64,000 bases of DNA from contig NZ_AP018290.1 in assembly GCF_002368415.1 (NCBI RefSeq), positions 2,669,470 through 2,733,469 of the forward strand, written 5' to 3'. Both the position numbers and the translations under genes were made by a program. Below are positions 1 to 10,304 of the stretch, piece by piece. The first letter of the stretch is position 1, and every line of letters starts with the position of its first letter. The DNA is from Calothrix sp. NIES-4105. Its GTDB lineage: Bacteria; Cyanobacteriota; Cyanobacteriia; Cyanobacteriales; Nostocaceae. The notes below the pieces were generated by a model. It had not been told where the DNA came from, did not search any database, and was given only the letters and a program-made list of their open reading frames with translations.

Positions 1-454
1 GTAGACAAGCTAAATTGTAGTAATAAAAAGCACATGGTTTATTACTAACTAAATAGGTGAAATCTTCAATTGCTCCTTCAATATCACCTGTATATAAACG
101 TGCGTCGCCACGTCCATAATAAGCTCTATACAATTCCGGATTAAGTTGAATAGCATGACTGCAATCTTCTATAGCAGCTTCATTGTTACCAATCATGGAA
201 CGAGCAATACCTCGCTCGGTATAAGCTTGAGAATTTTGAGGATTTATTTGAAGAGCTTGATTAAAATCTTCGATTGCTGCTTCATATTCATCTATCATGA
301 CTTTAGCAATGCCTCGATTAAAGTAAGCTATTCCGTCTTGCGGATTACATTGGATTGCTAAGGTATAATTATCAATTGCACTTTTGTAATTACCAAAATT
401 GTAGAGAAGGGCGCCGAAAGAAGTTAATCCAGAGGAAAGTATTAAGTCAATCAT
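1..454 (-). CDS. TPR-repeat protein, N-terminal part (runs off window)
   Basis: The minus strand is open from an ATG at 454 to the window edge, so the 3' end is missing. The 151 visible residues contain tandem tetratricopeptide repeats with the usual A-Y-x-x-R-G-x-A and A-I-x-D-F/Y-x-x-A-I/L-x-x-N-P pattern, about four repeats from residue 12 onward. Such proteins are protein-protein interaction scaffolds; the partner cannot be told from sequence. No signal peptide is seen. The next gene (566-1135) is on the same strand 111 bases upstream. The repeat pattern makes the family call secure; the role is unknown. Confidence 0.85.
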   Translation of the reverse strand, partial: MIDLILSSGLTSFGALLYNFGNYKSAIDNYTLAIQCNPQDGIAYFNRGIAKVMIDEYEAAIEDFNQALQINPQNSQAYTERGIARSMIGNNEAAIEDCSHAIQLNPELYRAYYGRGDARLYTGDIEGAIEDFTYLVSNKPCAFYYYNLACL

Positions 455-565
455 TTTTTTACTTTATTCCAATGCTTGTTCTACTATAAATTGGTTACAA
501 GTTTACTTTTAAATTGCATGAAAATCTTTAAGATGCTTCTACCTGGGCATGACAATAAAAAGTTT

Positions 566-1135
566 TTATCTTCGCGCGGCAGCAATTAAACGCTGGTTAA
601 CTGAATACTCAAATTGATAGAGAAAAGCGGCAATGATAATTTGAATGATGATGGGGACAACTCTCCAAACATTCCAACCGTCTGTAAAAAACTTAAGAAA
701 ATAATAACTCAAAGCGTTGTCTGATAAAAATAAAGCTAGGGTCGTATAGGCAATAGCTGAAGATATTAGTTTTGCTACCCAACCAAACAATCCTTGCCAC
801 CAACTCATAATTCCGGGAAAAGTACCTGGCACTGTTTCTGTTTCAGGTAGTTTGCTTTCGGGAAAAAAGTTATCTAATAGTCTATGCATCCAGTGGTGGG
901 CAAAAGCGACTACTGCTATGGGAGATAAAAACGCCAGCAATAATAGCACGTACCAAACTTTTGGGGATATATGGCGCCAGTTAATCAGCAAGATAACATG
1001 TTCATATAACTGAGTTAGTACATATTGCCAAGCAAGCAGTAATAATATTAAACCTACCGCGTTTACCCAAGCGCGCGCTCCAGGGATTAAGCTAGGTAGT
1101 TGAGGAGATGGCGCCCTTAATGGTGAATTTGCCAT
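566..1135 (-). CDS. Multi-pass membrane protein of unknown function
   Basis: A 189-residue protein starting at an ATG at 1135. I do not recognise the family. It has roughly four hydrophobic segments (about residues 25-50, 60-80, 115-140 and 155-178), so it is probably an integral inner-membrane or thylakoid protein. A histidine pair (A-H-H-W) follows the second segment. It is divergent from the AraC-type regulator at 1278, and the 140-base AT-rich interval between them probably holds both promoters. Regulation of this gene by that regulator is a reasonable guess only. Confidence 0.75.
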   Translation of the reverse strand: MANSPLRAPSPQLPSLIPGARAWVNAVGLILLLLAWQYVLTQLYEHVILLINWRHISPKVWYVLLLLAFLSPIAVVAFAHHWMHRLLDNFFPESKLPETETVPGTFPGIMSWWQGLFGWVAKLISSAIAYTTLALFLSDNALSYYFLKFFTDGWNVWRVVPIIIQIIIAAFLYQFEYSVNQRLIAAARR

Positions 1136-1277
1136 AATTTTTATGAAAAGACCAAAAGATTACACAGCATAACTAGATAGTTATCTAAGCATTATATTAC
1201 TGTTAATTTTAGGCGCCATCCTGATAACTACCAAAATTTACATCAAAATTTCATAAAGTTAAGAAAGTTTAAAAGCT

Positions 1278-2132
1278 ATGACTAATCATGAACCACCCCA
1301 ACACTTGCACTTGCTAGATAGCTTTGATTTAGGATGGAATGGCTTAAATCTAATTTATGAGATTGAACCCGCTGATGAAACACCAGAAATTAAGCTGGGG
1401 ATGGATTTTATTTGTATTGCGCTAGATAATTTTTCTGCTAGCTTTATGATGGATGCACGCTGGCAACACCGCGCGTATGCCAAAGGTGACATTATTATTA
1501 TTCCATCGACGCAGGTTTTTCCTCGGACGCAGCTTGATAGGGAAACACCGTTACTTGAGTTGTTTTTAAATCCTAATGTACTTAGACGCACGGCTATTGA
1601 TTTTGATAGTTTTGAAAATATAGAATTGACGCGACAATTACAAGTAAATGACCCATTGATAGAACAGATGGGACTTGCAATGATGGCAGAAGTTAAAGTT
1701 GGTGGCGCCAGTAGTAAGCTTTATGTTGAATCAATGACTTCTGCTTTATCAGCGCATTTACTTAGGCGATATTGTTCACAGCGAAGTGTTATTAAAGAGT
1801 ATACTGGCGGATTGGCTAAGTATAAGCTTCGGCAAGTGATTGAGTATATAAATACGCATTTAGAAGATAATTTAACGCTTTCTGAACTGGCAGGAGCAGC
1901 TTGCACTAGTCCTACTTATTTCGCGAGTCTGTTTAAGCAGTCGATGGGAATAACTCCACATCAGTATGTGATGCAATGTCGTATTGAGAAGGCTAAGGTA
2001 TTACTTAAAGATAGTCAATTAACTTTGGTTGAGGTTTGTCAGCTAGTGGGTTTTCAGAATCAAAGTCATTTTACCAGGGTTTTTAAACAATATACTAAGC
2101 TTACTCCTAAAGTTTATAGAGATTCGTTTTAG
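1278..2132 (+). CDS. AraC-family transcriptional regulator
   Basis: A 284-residue protein with the two helix-turn-helix motifs of the AraC/XylS family at the C-terminus (about residues 185-282): L-S-E-L-A-G-A-A-C-T-S-P-T-Y-F-A followed by the conserved G-F-x-x-x-S-H-F-T-R-V-F-K. The N-terminal 170 residues would be the effector-binding or dimerisation domain and show no recognisable sugar-binding signature. The length is typical. It binds DNA as a transcription factor in the cytoplasm. The divergent membrane gene (566-1135) and the downstream membrane gene (2308) are candidate targets by position. The start is the only early ATG. Confidence 0.9.
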   Translation: MTNHEPPQHLHLLDSFDLGWNGLNLIYEIEPADETPEIKLGMDFICIALDNFSASFMMDARWQHRAYAKGDIIIIPSTQVFPRTQLDRETPLLELFLNPNVLRRTAIDFDSFENIELTRQLQVNDPLIEQMGLAMMAEVKVGGASSKLYVESMTSALSAHLLRRYCSQRSVIKEYTGGLAKYKLRQVIEYINTHLEDNLTLSELAGAACTSPTYFASLFKQSMGITPHQYVMQCRIEKAKVLLKDSQLTLVEVCQLVGFQNQSHFTRVFKQYTKLTPKVYRDSF

Positions 2133-2135
2133 TAT

Positions 2136-2190
2136 GGTGGGCAATGCCCACCCTACAATAAAACCACAAAGGCACAAAGGGCACAAAGGA
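2136..2190. repeat. Palindrome GGTGGGCA-A-TGCCCACC plus CACAAAG heptamers
   Basis: Immediately after the AraC stop there is a 17-base palindrome (2136-2152), followed by a run of ACAAAGG-type heptamers (2163-2190). The palindrome recurs at 11976, 45383 and 51408. The heptamers recur at about 17290, 25190, 26590, 26690 and 60050. Both are dispersed cyanobacterial intergenic repeats; the hairpin may also terminate the AraC transcript. Confidence 0.7.
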
Positions 2191-2307
2191 AGAGAAGAAA
2201 GAGTAAGTTTATAAGGATAGGACATTTTTCAGAAGAATAGGCAAGACGCAAGTTATATACATTTTTTACACTAGGTAGCTATTACAGTATGTATAGGGAT
2301 TTTGGCG

Positions 2308-2919
2308 ATGATAGGTACATATTTACAAAAATGGCGCCTTGTTGGGTTTACTGCGTTGTTTGTTGGTTTAATGATAATTTTGATTATGGTGTTGCAGGGT
2401 GTTGATGAGTCAGGTATACGAATGATGATTCGTGCGACTGGTCGAACTTCTTTGATATTATTTTTGGGTGCTTTTGTTGCTTCTTCACTTCGTAAGCTTT
2501 GGTCTAATCCTGCATCAATTTGGCTGATTAAAAATCGTCGCTATTTAGGTTTGTCTATGGCTGTATCGCATACCTATCATGCTTTTGCTTTGTTTGGTTT
2601 ATGGTATGTTACAGATGGAGTGGCGCCACCAATTGACCCTTTGGGAATAATTGGTTATATACTATTAGCTGCGATGACTATAACTTCGTTTGATAAACCT
2701 GCAAAATATTTGGGTAAGCGAAATTGGCAAATTTTACATACTACTGGAATGCATTTTTTATGGTTGGGTTTGGTTGCTGAGTATGTTTTGAGATTAACTA
2801 AGTCACCTTTTGTTGCTTTGCCTTTGTTAGGTTTACTTGTTGTGGTGATGGTGTTGCGTGTTATTGCCGCGCGGACGGAGTTTAAGATTCCCGATTTCTT
2901 TAAGAAGTCGGGAATCTAA
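2308..2919 (+). CDS. Ferric-reductase-like transmembrane protein
   Basis: About 203 residues from an ATG at 2308; a TTG six bases earlier is also in frame but less likely. There are about six transmembrane segments. Paired histidines lie in two of them (S-H-T-Y-H-A near residue 90 and L-H-T-T-G-M-H near residue 148), the pattern of heme ligands in the ferric reductase-like domain (MsrQ/YedZ and NOX type). No FAD or NAD domain follows, so it would be a heme-b electron-transfer subunit in the membrane. The family call is inferred from the histidine pattern. Its 3' end overlaps a hairpin shared with convergent uvrA. Confidence 0.65.
   Translation: MIGTYLQKWRLVGFTALFVGLMIILIMVLQGVDESGIRMMIRATGRTSLILFLGAFVASSLRKLWSNPASIWLIKNRRYLGLSMAVSHTYHAFALFGLWYVTDGVAPPIDPLGIIGYILLAAMTITSFDKPAKYLGKRNWQILHTTGMHFLWLGLVAEYVLRLTKSPFVALPLLGLLVVVMVLRVIAARTEFKIPDFFKKSGI
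2885..2917. terminator. Hairpin between convergent genes
   Basis: AGATTCCCGA at 2885-2894 pairs with TCGGGAATCT at 2908-2917, and the stem extends inward through TTCTT/GAAG with one G-T pair. It occupies the last codons of the upstream gene and lies 18 bases from the uvrA stop, so it could serve transcripts from both sides. There is no strong U-tract, so intrinsic termination is plausible rather than certain. A related but degenerate sequence lies at 21503-21535 after psbZ. Confidence 0.5.
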
Positions 2920-2934
2920 CTGACAAAACTACGA

Positions 2935-5826
2935 TTATACAGGTACGGGTGGGTAATGTTTTAGTGCTTGTTTTAAGTACTGTCCGGTATGTGATGTTTC
3001 GTTTTTTGCTACTTCTTCTGGTGTTCCTACTGCTATTAGTTCTCCTCCTTTGTCTCCTCCTTCGGGGCCTAAGTCTATTACCCAGTCGGAACAACGAATT
3101 ACGTCTAGGTTATGTTCGATTAATAATACTGAGTTGCCTTTGTCTACTAGTCTTTGTAATACGTCTAATAGTTTATGTACGTCGTAAAATGATAACCCTG
3201 TTGTTGGTTCGTCGATTAAGTAAAGTGTTTTTCCTGTCGCGCGTCGAGATAGTTCTGTCGCTAGTTTGACTCGCTGCGCTTCTCCACCTGATAATGTTGT
3301 GGCTGGTTGTCCAAGTCGAATGTAACCTAAACCTACGTCAACTAGGGTTTGTAATCTCACTACTGCTTTTGGGATGTTTTGGAAAAATTCTAAACTCTCC
3401 TCGACAGTCATGTTAAGAACGTCCGAAATTGATTGATTTTTATATTTTACTTGCAAGGTTTCACGGTTGTATCTGGCGCCTTTACAAACTTCGCATTGAA
3501 CGTAAACGTCGGGTAAAAAGTTCATTTCAATTACGTTTACCCCTTGTCCACTACAAGCTTCACAGCGTCCTCCTTTGACGTTAAAGGAAAATTGCCCTGC
3601 TTTGTAACCGCGCGCTTTCGCTTCGACGGTTTGACAAAATACGTCACGGATGACATCGAAAACACCTGTATAAGTTGCAGGATTTGAACGGGGTGTACGA
3701 CCGATTGGTGATTGGTCGATAACTATGGCTTTATCAATTGCGGTCAATCCTTGAATGCCATCGACATATGCCGGAAATGGTACTCTTTTAGTAATATGAT
3801 GTTGCAGCGCTGGATAAAGTAGTTCGTTAATTAATGTTGATTTTCCTGAACCAGAAACACCTGTTACTGAAACAAGCTTACCAAGGGGTATTTCGACGGT
3901 GATATTTTTTAAATTGTTACGGGTGGCATTTTTGATGATTAAATTTAACCCGTTGCCTTCGCGTCGCTGTCCTGGAGTTTGAATTACTTTCCGTCCTGAT
4001 AAATATGCTCCTGTCAGTGAATTTTCTGCATCTAGTAATGCTTGTAAATTACCTTGTGCGACAATGTTACCTCCATGTAACCCCGCACCCGGGCCAATAT
4101 CAACAACATAATCAGCTGCCCGAATTGTTTCTTCGTCGTGTTCAACAACTATTAATGTGTTACCTAAATCACGCAGTCGAGTTAATGTTCGTAATAGGCG
4201 CCCGTTATCACGCTGGTGTAAACCTATACTAGGTTCATCTAAAACATATAGTACACCCGTTAGACCTGAACCGATCTGGGTTGCTAATCTAATTCGTTGT
4301 GCTTCTCCACCAGAAAGGGTCATTGCTGGACGGTCGAGGGTGAGGTAATTTAAGCCTACGTCTAAAAGAAATTGTAGACGTGCTTTGATTTCACGTAATA
4401 CTAAGTCCGCAATTTGCGCTTGACGTGGGTTTAATTTTAAATCATCAATACGTTCTTGACAGTCGTGTATTGATACACTCGTTAAATCTAAAATTCCGTA
4501 TTGTCCTAAACGTACTGATAAAGCTTCGGGTTTTAAGCGTTTTCCGTGGCAAACTGGACAAGATTGGTCTACTAAATATTGCTCTAGTTTTTGCTTTATT
4601 AGTTCGGAACCACCTTCATACTGACGCTGCAAAATCGGAATTATCCCTCTAAAATGAGGTGTTTTATCTCCTTTTGTTGCTGTCTCGCCATTTAAAAGTA
4701 TTTCGCGCTGTTCGTCTGAGAGCTTACACCACTGAGTTTGCAACTCAAAATTATGCGCTTCCCCTAAACTATATAATAATTCTAGATAATAAGAATTTTC
4801 TTTTTCTGACCACGGTGCTATTGCTGCGTAAATAGGCGCCTCTGGGTTAGGAATTACTAATTCAGGTGAAAATCTTCTTAATGTGCCAATTCCATGACAA
4901 TTAGAGCAGGCGCCGTAAGGTGAGTTGAAAGAAAATAAACGCGGTGATAGTTCTTCCATTACTGCACCGTGTTCAGGACAAGCAAAGTTTTCAGAAAAAA
5001 CTATTTCTTCGTCTTCGGTTTTTTCTCCTGTATTACCACTCGATACAGGAGTGTATAATATTGCAGCAATACCTTCTGAAAGTTTAAGACACGTAGAAAG
5101 CGAGTCTACCAAACGCTCTTGTAGTCCGTCTTTTTTGATAAGACGGTCAATAACGACTTCTATCGTGTGTGTAAAATTTTTATCTAAATCTATCGAATCA
5201 GAAAGTTCGCGAACTTCGCCATCAATACGAACGCGAACAAATCCCTGTGATGCCAAACTAGATAATAACTTTTTGTGAGTACCTTTTTTACCACGAACGA
5301 CAGGGGCAAGAATTTGAAATTTAGTACGTTCGGGCAATTCCATGATTCTATCGACCATTTCATCGATAGTTTGAGGTGCGATATTTCGGTCGCAAATTGG
5401 ACAATGAGGTTGTCCCGCACGTCCGAACAATAATCGCATGTAATCGTAAATCTCGGTTACAGTACCGACTGTAGAGCGAGGGTTATGGGATGTTGACTTT
5501 TGGTCAATGGAAATTGCTGGACTTAAGCCCTCAATAGCTTCAACATCGGGTTTATTTAATTGCCCTAAGAACTGACGTGCGTAAGCACTTAAAGATTCGA
5601 CGTAGCGGCGCTGTCCTTCAGCAAAAATGGTATCAAATGCTAACGACGACTTACCCGAACCAGATACCCCAGTAAACACAATAAGTTTGTCTCTGGGTAT
5701 TTCCAAGTCAACATCTTTCAGATTATGCTGTCTCGCACCTCGAATGCGAATAGTATTTTGACTATTCAATTGTGACTGCATGTAATTTTTCGCGTTTGCG
5801 GATGCTGCAATCTGAGTATCAGACAT
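2935..5826 (-). CDS. uvrA: UvrABC excinuclease subunit A
   Basis: UvrA recognises bulky DNA lesions and loads UvrB in nucleotide excision repair. The 963-residue length is normal. Visible are the first Walker A (G-V-S-G-S-G-K-S-S, about residue 53), the ABC signatures L-S-G-G-E-A-Q-R in both halves, the second Walker A (G-V-S-G-S-G-K-S-T), Walker B ending D-E-P, and cysteine pairs of the zinc modules including C-E-A-C near residue 758 and C-E-V-C near residue 780. The start is an ATG at 5826, about 34 residues before the conserved I-R-I-R-G-A-R-x-H-N-L-K motif. It appears monocistronic and intact. Confidence 0.98.
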   Translation of the reverse strand: MSDTQIAASANAKNYMQSQLNSQNTIRIRGARQHNLKDVDLEIPRDKLIVFTGVSGSGKSSLAFDTIFAEGQRRYVESLSAYARQFLGQLNKPDVEAIEGLSPAISIDQKSTSHNPRSTVGTVTEIYDYMRLLFGRAGQPHCPICDRNIAPQTIDEMVDRIMELPERTKFQILAPVVRGKKGTHKKLLSSLASQGFVRVRIDGEVRELSDSIDLDKNFTHTIEVVIDRLIKKDGLQERLVDSLSTCLKLSEGIAAILYTPVSSGNTGEKTEDEEIVFSENFACPEHGAVMEELSPRLFSFNSPYGACSNCHGIGTLRRFSPELVIPNPEAPIYAAIAPWSEKENSYYLELLYSLGEAHNFELQTQWCKLSDEQREILLNGETATKGDKTPHFRGIIPILQRQYEGGSELIKQKLEQYLVDQSCPVCHGKRLKPEALSVRLGQYGILDLTSVSIHDCQERIDDLKLNPRQAQIADLVLREIKARLQFLLDVGLNYLTLDRPAMTLSGGEAQRIRLATQIGSGLTGVLYVLDEPSIGLHQRDNGRLLRTLTRLRDLGNTLIVVEHDEETIRAADYVVDIGPGAGLHGGNIVAQGNLQALLDAENSLTGAYLSGRKVIQTPGQRREGNGLNLIIKNATRNNLKNITVEIPLGKLVSVTGVSGSGKSTLINELLYPALQHHITKRVPFPAYVDGIQGLTAIDKAIVIDQSPIGRTPRSNPATYTGVFDVIRDVFCQTVEAKARGYKAGQFSFNVKGGRCEACSGQGVNVIEMNFLPDVYVQCEVCKGARYNRETLQVKYKNQSISDVLNMTVEESLEFFQNIPKAVVRLQTLVDVGLGYIRLGQPATTLSGGEAQRVKLATELSRRATGKTLYLIDEPTTGLSFYDVHKLLDVLQRLVDKGNSVLLIEHNLDVIRCSDWVIDLGPEGGDKGGELIAVGTPEEVAKNETSHTGQYLKQALKHYPPVPV

Positions 5827-6180
5827 ATAAACAGGCGATCTTCGTGTGTGAGACAGGCGAAACAGCTTTTAATAATATCACTCTTATTCACTGCCGCACC
5901 ACAATCTTTGTAGGTTAATTACGCTTTATTGAAGCGATGCAGCTTTAAAAGCTAAATAGAACAAAGAATACCTATGTTCTTCCGCACATGTTCACAGGAT
6001 ACCACTGATACAAGTAAACAATATTCTTCGGTGACAATGATTTTCTTGTTTAAAGGCGCCGTTGTTATTTTTTTAATAATTCTTTACATATTTTAGATGA
6101 TGGTTAACAGTACCTCGTAAATTTTAGATGAACCTTTTAGGAGTACGTCATACATCTGTACTACAAAGCCTCGAAGATTT

Positions 6181-6297
6181 GTAGGTTGGCTTCACTACGT
6201 AGAATTCAACAAAATCAGGGAAATGTTGGGTTTTGCCTTCGGCACACTACCCTGCGGGAAAACTCCGTTTACGTGAACGTTCCTCAACCCAACCTAC
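6181..6297. repeat. MITE-like inverted repeat upstream of uvrA
   Basis: The element starts GTAGGTTGG and ends with its complement CCAACCTAC, with an internal arm pair around TTGGGTTTTGCC. It has no coding capacity. It sits in the 740-base gap between uvrA and the gene at 6567. The rest of that gap holds no convincing gene: 5827-6180 is AT-rich leader sequence and 6300-6560 holds the hairpins noted separately. Confidence 0.6.
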
Positions 6298-6372
6298 AGA
6301 TTTTCGTTTTTTTTACTTAACTGAGTTATGTGACATCATACTCAGGTTTGATTTGTGGTGATTAGAAAGGTG

Positions 6373-6408
6373 CAGAAGCTAGGTTCAGATAGCTTTCCTT
6401 AGCTTCTG
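6373..6408. terminator. Hairpin CAGAAGCTA..TTAGCTTCTG
   Basis: Arms CAGAAGCTAGG and CCTTAGCTTCTG pair with one bulged base. A second inverted pair, CTCAATT/AATTGAG, follows at about 6437-6480. They lie downstream of the minus-strand gene ending at 6567 and may terminate it. There is no clear poly-U tract. Confidence 0.35.
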
Positions 6409-6566
6409 GTTTCCTACGAATAATTGGTGATCAACTCAATTAAATCTATAAATATTCGCATTTTAGACGATTGAATTGAGAAACAATTACAGATAGAACT
6501 GTAACTGGTACAGGTTAAGCAATTGCCATACAGTATAAATTTGTCAGTAAGAGTGAAAATTTAATA

Positions 6567-6851
6567 TCATTTGGCAGAAGCTGCTTTTTTCGCTCTTGTA
6601 GTTGTCTTAGCGACTCCAGGACGGGGCTGTTTCGCTGGAGGCTTTCTCTTGGTAGTTTTTGCTTTAACAACTGCTTCAGATGAAGGTTTTTCAACTTTTT
6701 GTTTTGGCGGTCGGCATGTTTCACAATAGAGTGGTTGTGAGGGAAAACAAATCCGCTCCGAAACTAGGTTGCATTCTTTGCAAACGAAGCGGTAAAGTTT
6801 TTGCCGAATGATACGAACGTGAGCCTTAACAAAAATTTCCTTGGTTTCCAC
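6567..6851 (-). CDS. Small cysteine-rich (zinc-ribbon-like) protein
   Basis: A 94-residue protein starting at GTG 6851, with AAAGGAA about ten bases upstream. It contains two CxxC pairs (C-K-E-C near residue 24 and C-E-T-C near residue 43), consistent with one zinc-binding ribbon. The C-terminal half is rich in Lys, Ala and Pro (K-R-K-P-P-A-K-Q-P), resembling a nucleic-acid-binding tail. It is divergent from the gene at 6885 with only 33 bases between starts, so the two share a promoter region. Function is unknown; a DNA- or RNA-binding role is inference. Confidence 0.75.
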   Translation of the reverse strand: METKEIFVKAHVRIIRQKLYRFVCKECNLVSERICFPSQPLYCETCRPPKQKVEKPSSEAVVKAKTTKRKPPAKQPRPGVAKTTTRAKKAASAK

Positions 6852-6884
6852 TTTTTTTTGTTCCTTTGAAATTAGGTAACTACT

Positions 6885-7556
6885 ATGACTGATTCACCTG
6901 AGATTCTAAGTTTGCTGTCGGCAGAACGCGACCGCTATATACTAGAGGCACTTGATTTAGAACGTCGCTTGTCTTTCATCCGACATCAGATCAATTCTCT
7001 AGAAGGTCTAATATCAGGTTACGCCCAAGAAGACCAGATGTATCATCCTTTAGGTGGGTTATCTAGTTTATCTTCTACTCAAGCATACCTTCAGGATAGT
7101 AGTCGTCAATTTAATCGACATTATGAGGCTGCTGCCTCACCGATTGTAGAAACGACTTCCTCATCAAGTACGCAAGTTGCCTCAAGTACAGCAGCGAGCA
7201 ATTTAGCTGCGAGTAAGCCAAAACCAGACATCTCTGATATTCCCAAGCTTCACATATCTAGAAAAGCTAGTACAATACCTCTACTGACGCAATATCAAGA
7301 TTACTCTGTTCAGAATGCAATTCTGATATTGATGCGGCATAATCCTACAACACACTTTCACGTCGATGCAATCGTCCGTGATTTGTATGGTGATGGATTG
7401 GATGAAGAGCAATTTAAAATCGCAAAAGCGACAGTAAGTAAAATGCTCTCAACGGGTACTCAAGCAAGATTATGGTACCGCGTGTTACATACGCAAGGTG
7501 TTTACACGTTAACTTATGAGAAAGGTGTTACTAGTAAACCGCCGAAGGGTAAGTAA
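6885..7556 (+). CDS. Conserved hypothetical protein with coiled coil and winged-helix-like C-terminus
   Basis: A 223-residue protein. Residues 1-45 form a likely coiled coil (leucine and charged heptads), residues 80-135 are Ser/Ala/Thr-rich and probably disordered, and residues 145-215 look like a winged-helix domain, with an H-V-D-A-I-V-R-D-L-Y-G-D-G motif followed by A-K-A-T-V-S-K-M-L. The last part resembles small DNA-binding domains used to sense or silence promoters, but I cannot name a family. It is divergent from the zinc-ribbon-like gene at 6851, which suggests a shared regulatory interval. Confidence 0.75.
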   Translation: MTDSPEILSLLSAERDRYILEALDLERRLSFIRHQINSLEGLISGYAQEDQMYHPLGGLSSLSSTQAYLQDSSRQFNRHYEAAASPIVETTSSSSTQVASSTAASNLAASKPKPDISDIPKLHISRKASTIPLLTQYQDYSVQNAILILMRHNPTTHFHVDAIVRDLYGDGLDEEQFKIAKATVSKMLSTGTQARLWYRVLHTQGVYTLTYEKGVTSKPPKGK

Positions 7557-7674
7557 GAGTTGATTTTTGGGGTGAGGGTGTACATGACTACATGCATTGT
7601 TAGTCTTGTCTTATTCCTTACCCCTAACCCCTGACTCTTAACCCAACCACTTTGACATTTCCCCTAATTAATTT

Positions 7675-10014
7675 ATGACAGCACATACTTGGCAATCACC
7701 ACCTCCACCAATCAATCATATTTTGGATGCACCAGCACCACCAGCGGTTTTACTTTCTCCGAATCAACAATGGTTGGTTGAGTTAGAACAGCCATTACTT
7801 TCTTCAATTGCAGAAATAGCTTCTCCGCAAGTTCCATTGGCTGGATTTTTATTAAATCCACGTACCAACGCACCCTTCCGTTATAATCAATACCACAGTA
7901 TAAAAATTAAGGCTGTTTCCTCGGCAACTTTTAATGATATATCACTACCAGAAAATCCTCGAATTAGTTTTTTAAAGTGGGCGCCGGACGGTGAAAAGTT
8001 AGCATTTACAATAACTGTATCAGATGGTTTAGAGTTGTGGGTGGTTGAACTAGCAACTTTAAATACAAAGCGCTTAACTGAACCAATTTTAAATGCTGGA
8101 TACGGTTCACCACACCGTTGGCTATCGAATGATACATTAATATGTAAATTTATTTCGGAAGACCGGGGTGAAGTGCCTGAAATATCGCCAATTCCAACGG
8201 CGCCAATGATCGAAGAAAATTTAGGGAGAAAAACTCCTAGCCGTACTTACACTAATTTACTGCAAAGTCCTCACGATGAAAGTTTATTTGAATATTACAT
8301 ATCTTCAAGTTTGAATAAAGTAACTTTAGATGGTGAAAGCACACAAATAGTTCCCGCTTGTTTAATAGATGAAGCTCGACCTTCACCAGATGGTAATTAT
8401 ATCTTATTAACAACTCTACACAGACCATTTTCGTATCAATTGCCAGCGTCTTACTTTCCTAAACGTATTGAGGTACTCAATACAAACGGTAAGTTAATTA
8501 GTGAAATAGCTGATTTACCCCTTGCTGATAATATGTCAATTAAATTTGATGCCGTTCGACCTGGGAGACGACGAGTTCATTGGCGCCCTGACAAACCTTC
8601 TACATTATACTGGGTTGAAGCTTTAGATGAAGGTGATCCGGCTTGCGACGTTAATTATAGGGATGCATTATTTGTAATGGATGCACCTTTCGACAGAGAA
8701 CCACAAGAGCTTTGGCAATCGGAGTATAGATTTCAACATATAGCTTGGGGGCGTGAAGATGTTGCTTTAGTTTGGGAGAAATGGTTTGATAATCGTAAAC
8801 AACGTATTTGGCGTATTAACCCACAGCAAAGTGAATCACCACAGTTACTTTTTGACCGTAGTTTTGAAGATAAATATAATGACCCTGGTGTTCCCCTTTC
8901 AACACACGGAAAATATGGTCGTGATGTAATTAGGTTTACAGAAGACGGGGGTGGTATATATTTAAATGGTCGGGGCGCCTCACCAAAGGGAGTATATCCA
9001 TTTCTGGATAAATTTGATTTAAAAACAAAGCAAACACAACGATTATGGCAGTGTGAAGACCCTTACTTTGAATCAGTCGTTGATATTTTAGACTCAGAAG
9101 CACAAACATTAATAACCAGGCGCCAGTCTCAAACCGAGCCACCGAATTATTATCTTAAGAATGGTAACACTGAACCTATTTTATTAACAAATTATCAAGA
9201 TCCAGCACCACAACTGGCAGAACTTCAAAAAGAACTTGTGCAGTATGAGCGTGCAGATGGAGTTAAACTATCAGCGACGCTATATTTACCACCTAACTAC
9301 GATGTTAACCGTGATGGCGCCTTGCCTTTTGTTTTTTGGGTATATCCAGAAGAATTTAAAGACCGTGAATTTGCAGGGCAGGTAACAACGGCAACTAATA
9401 CCTTTAGTCGTCCAATGCGTGACTCAGTATTATTTTTACTCACCCAAGGTTATGCAATTCTGTCTGGCCCAACTATTCCAATTGTAGGTGAAGGTGATAC
9501 TGAGCCTAATGATACTTATGTAGAACAATTAATAGCAGGCGCCCAAGCTGCTGTTGATTATGTAGTTAAACGTGGTATTGCTGACCCAAATCGAATTGGT
9601 ATTGGTGGTCACTCATATGGTGCTTTTACAACAGTGAATTTATTAGCACATACGAATTTGTTTAAAATTGGAATTGCTAGAAGTGGCGCCTATAATCGAA
9701 CTTTGACACCTTTTGGGTTTCAAGGCGAACAAAGAAACTATTGGGAAGCGGTAGACACTTATAATAATATGTCACCGTTTACTCATTTAAACAAAGTTAA
9801 GGCGCCATTACTATTAATACATGGAGAAAAAGATAGTAATCCAGGTACATATCCTTTACAAACCGAACGACTTTATGAAGCACTTAAAGGTTTAGGTGCA
9901 ACAGTGCGCTATGTAGTTTTACCTTATGAAGACCACGGTTATCGCTCGCACGAAGCCGTGGGTCATGTGCTTTGGGAAATGATAAATTGGTGCGATAAAT
10001 ATTTGAAGAGTTAA
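7675..10014 (+). CDS. S9-family serine peptidase (glutamyl endopeptidase type)
   Basis: A 779-residue prolyl-oligopeptidase-family enzyme with an N-terminal beta-propeller-like part (residues 1-500) and a C-terminal alpha/beta hydrolase. The nucleophile motif is G-G-H-S-Y-G-A near residue 646, the acid is in L-I-H-G-E-K-D near residue 713, and the histidine is in Y-E-D-H-G-Y-R-S near residue 750. The layout matches the chloroplast and cyanobacterial glutamyl endopeptidases (S9D). No signal peptide is present, so it is probably cytoplasmic. It carries nine GGCGCC sites, typical of a long-resident gene here. ATG at 7675; apparently single-gene transcript. Confidence 0.92.
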   Translation: MTAHTWQSPPPPINHILDAPAPPAVLLSPNQQWLVELEQPLLSSIAEIASPQVPLAGFLLNPRTNAPFRYNQYHSIKIKAVSSATFNDISLPENPRISFLKWAPDGEKLAFTITVSDGLELWVVELATLNTKRLTEPILNAGYGSPHRWLSNDTLICKFISEDRGEVPEISPIPTAPMIEENLGRKTPSRTYTNLLQSPHDESLFEYYISSSLNKVTLDGESTQIVPACLIDEARPSPDGNYILLTTLHRPFSYQLPASYFPKRIEVLNTNGKLISEIADLPLADNMSIKFDAVRPGRRRVHWRPDKPSTLYWVEALDEGDPACDVNYRDALFVMDAPFDREPQELWQSEYRFQHIAWGREDVALVWEKWFDNRKQRIWRINPQQSESPQLLFDRSFEDKYNDPGVPLSTHGKYGRDVIRFTEDGGGIYLNGRGASPKGVYPFLDKFDLKTKQTQRLWQCEDPYFESVVDILDSEAQTLITRRQSQTEPPNYYLKNGNTEPILLTNYQDPAPQLAELQKELVQYERADGVKLSATLYLPPNYDVNRDGALPFVFWVYPEEFKDREFAGQVTTATNTFSRPMRDSVLFLLTQGYAILSGPTIPIVGEGDTEPNDTYVEQLIAGAQAAVDYVVKRGIADPNRIGIGGHSYGAFTTVNLLAHTNLFKIGIARSGAYNRTLTPFGFQGEQRNYWEAVDTYNNMSPFTHLNKVKAPLLLIHGEKDSNPGTYPLQTERLYEALKGLGATVRYVVLPYEDHGYRSHEAVGHVLWEMINWCDKYLKS

Positions 10015-10075
10015 AAGTACTGAGTGCTGAGTTAAGAGTTATTAATAATTACTTAGCACTCTGGCACTTTCTAAT
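10015..10075. repeat. Short tandem repeats, TGAGTGCTGAGTT type
   Basis: After the peptidase stop there is AAGTACTGAGTGCTGAGTTAAGAG, with a complementary CTTAGCACTC near 10051-10060. This is the same family as the large repeat block at 15407-15558 and the coding hairpin at 19804-19872. Confidence 0.6.
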
Positions 10076-10090
10076 CATCACTCTTGTGGA

Positions 10091-10273
10091 CTACTAGTGG
10101 TCTGTGTCATTAATTTTGGTGGGTTGATTAGCAACGGATGTAACGGATGTAACGGATGATTTATTTGTTATAAACAAAGCTTAATTGTTTAAAATAACCT
10201 ATCCGCTACATCCGTTTATCATCCGTTGCCAATCTTCCTACCTTCCCAAATCTAATGACACAGACTACTAGTC
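10091..10273. mobile_element. MITE with CTAGTxGTCTGTGTCATTA ends
   Basis: Long imperfect terminal inverted repeats: the left end reads CTAGTGGTCTGTGTCATTA and the right end is its near complement TAATGACACAGACTACTAG. Inside are AACGGATG repeats (10134-10160) facing CATCCGTT (10209-10228), so the whole 180-base unit can fold on itself. It has no open frame. A second, nested version is at 17158-17518. It probably depends on a transposase encoded elsewhere. Confidence 0.7.
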
Positions 10274-10304
10274 CAGCAAATTGAGAATGTATCAGGAGCA
10301 ACAA

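Noticed and set aside
4925-5278. 117-codon plus-strand frame inside uvrA
   Set aside because: Antisense to a highly conserved gene, Ser/Arg-rich composition of a shadow frame, no ribosome site.
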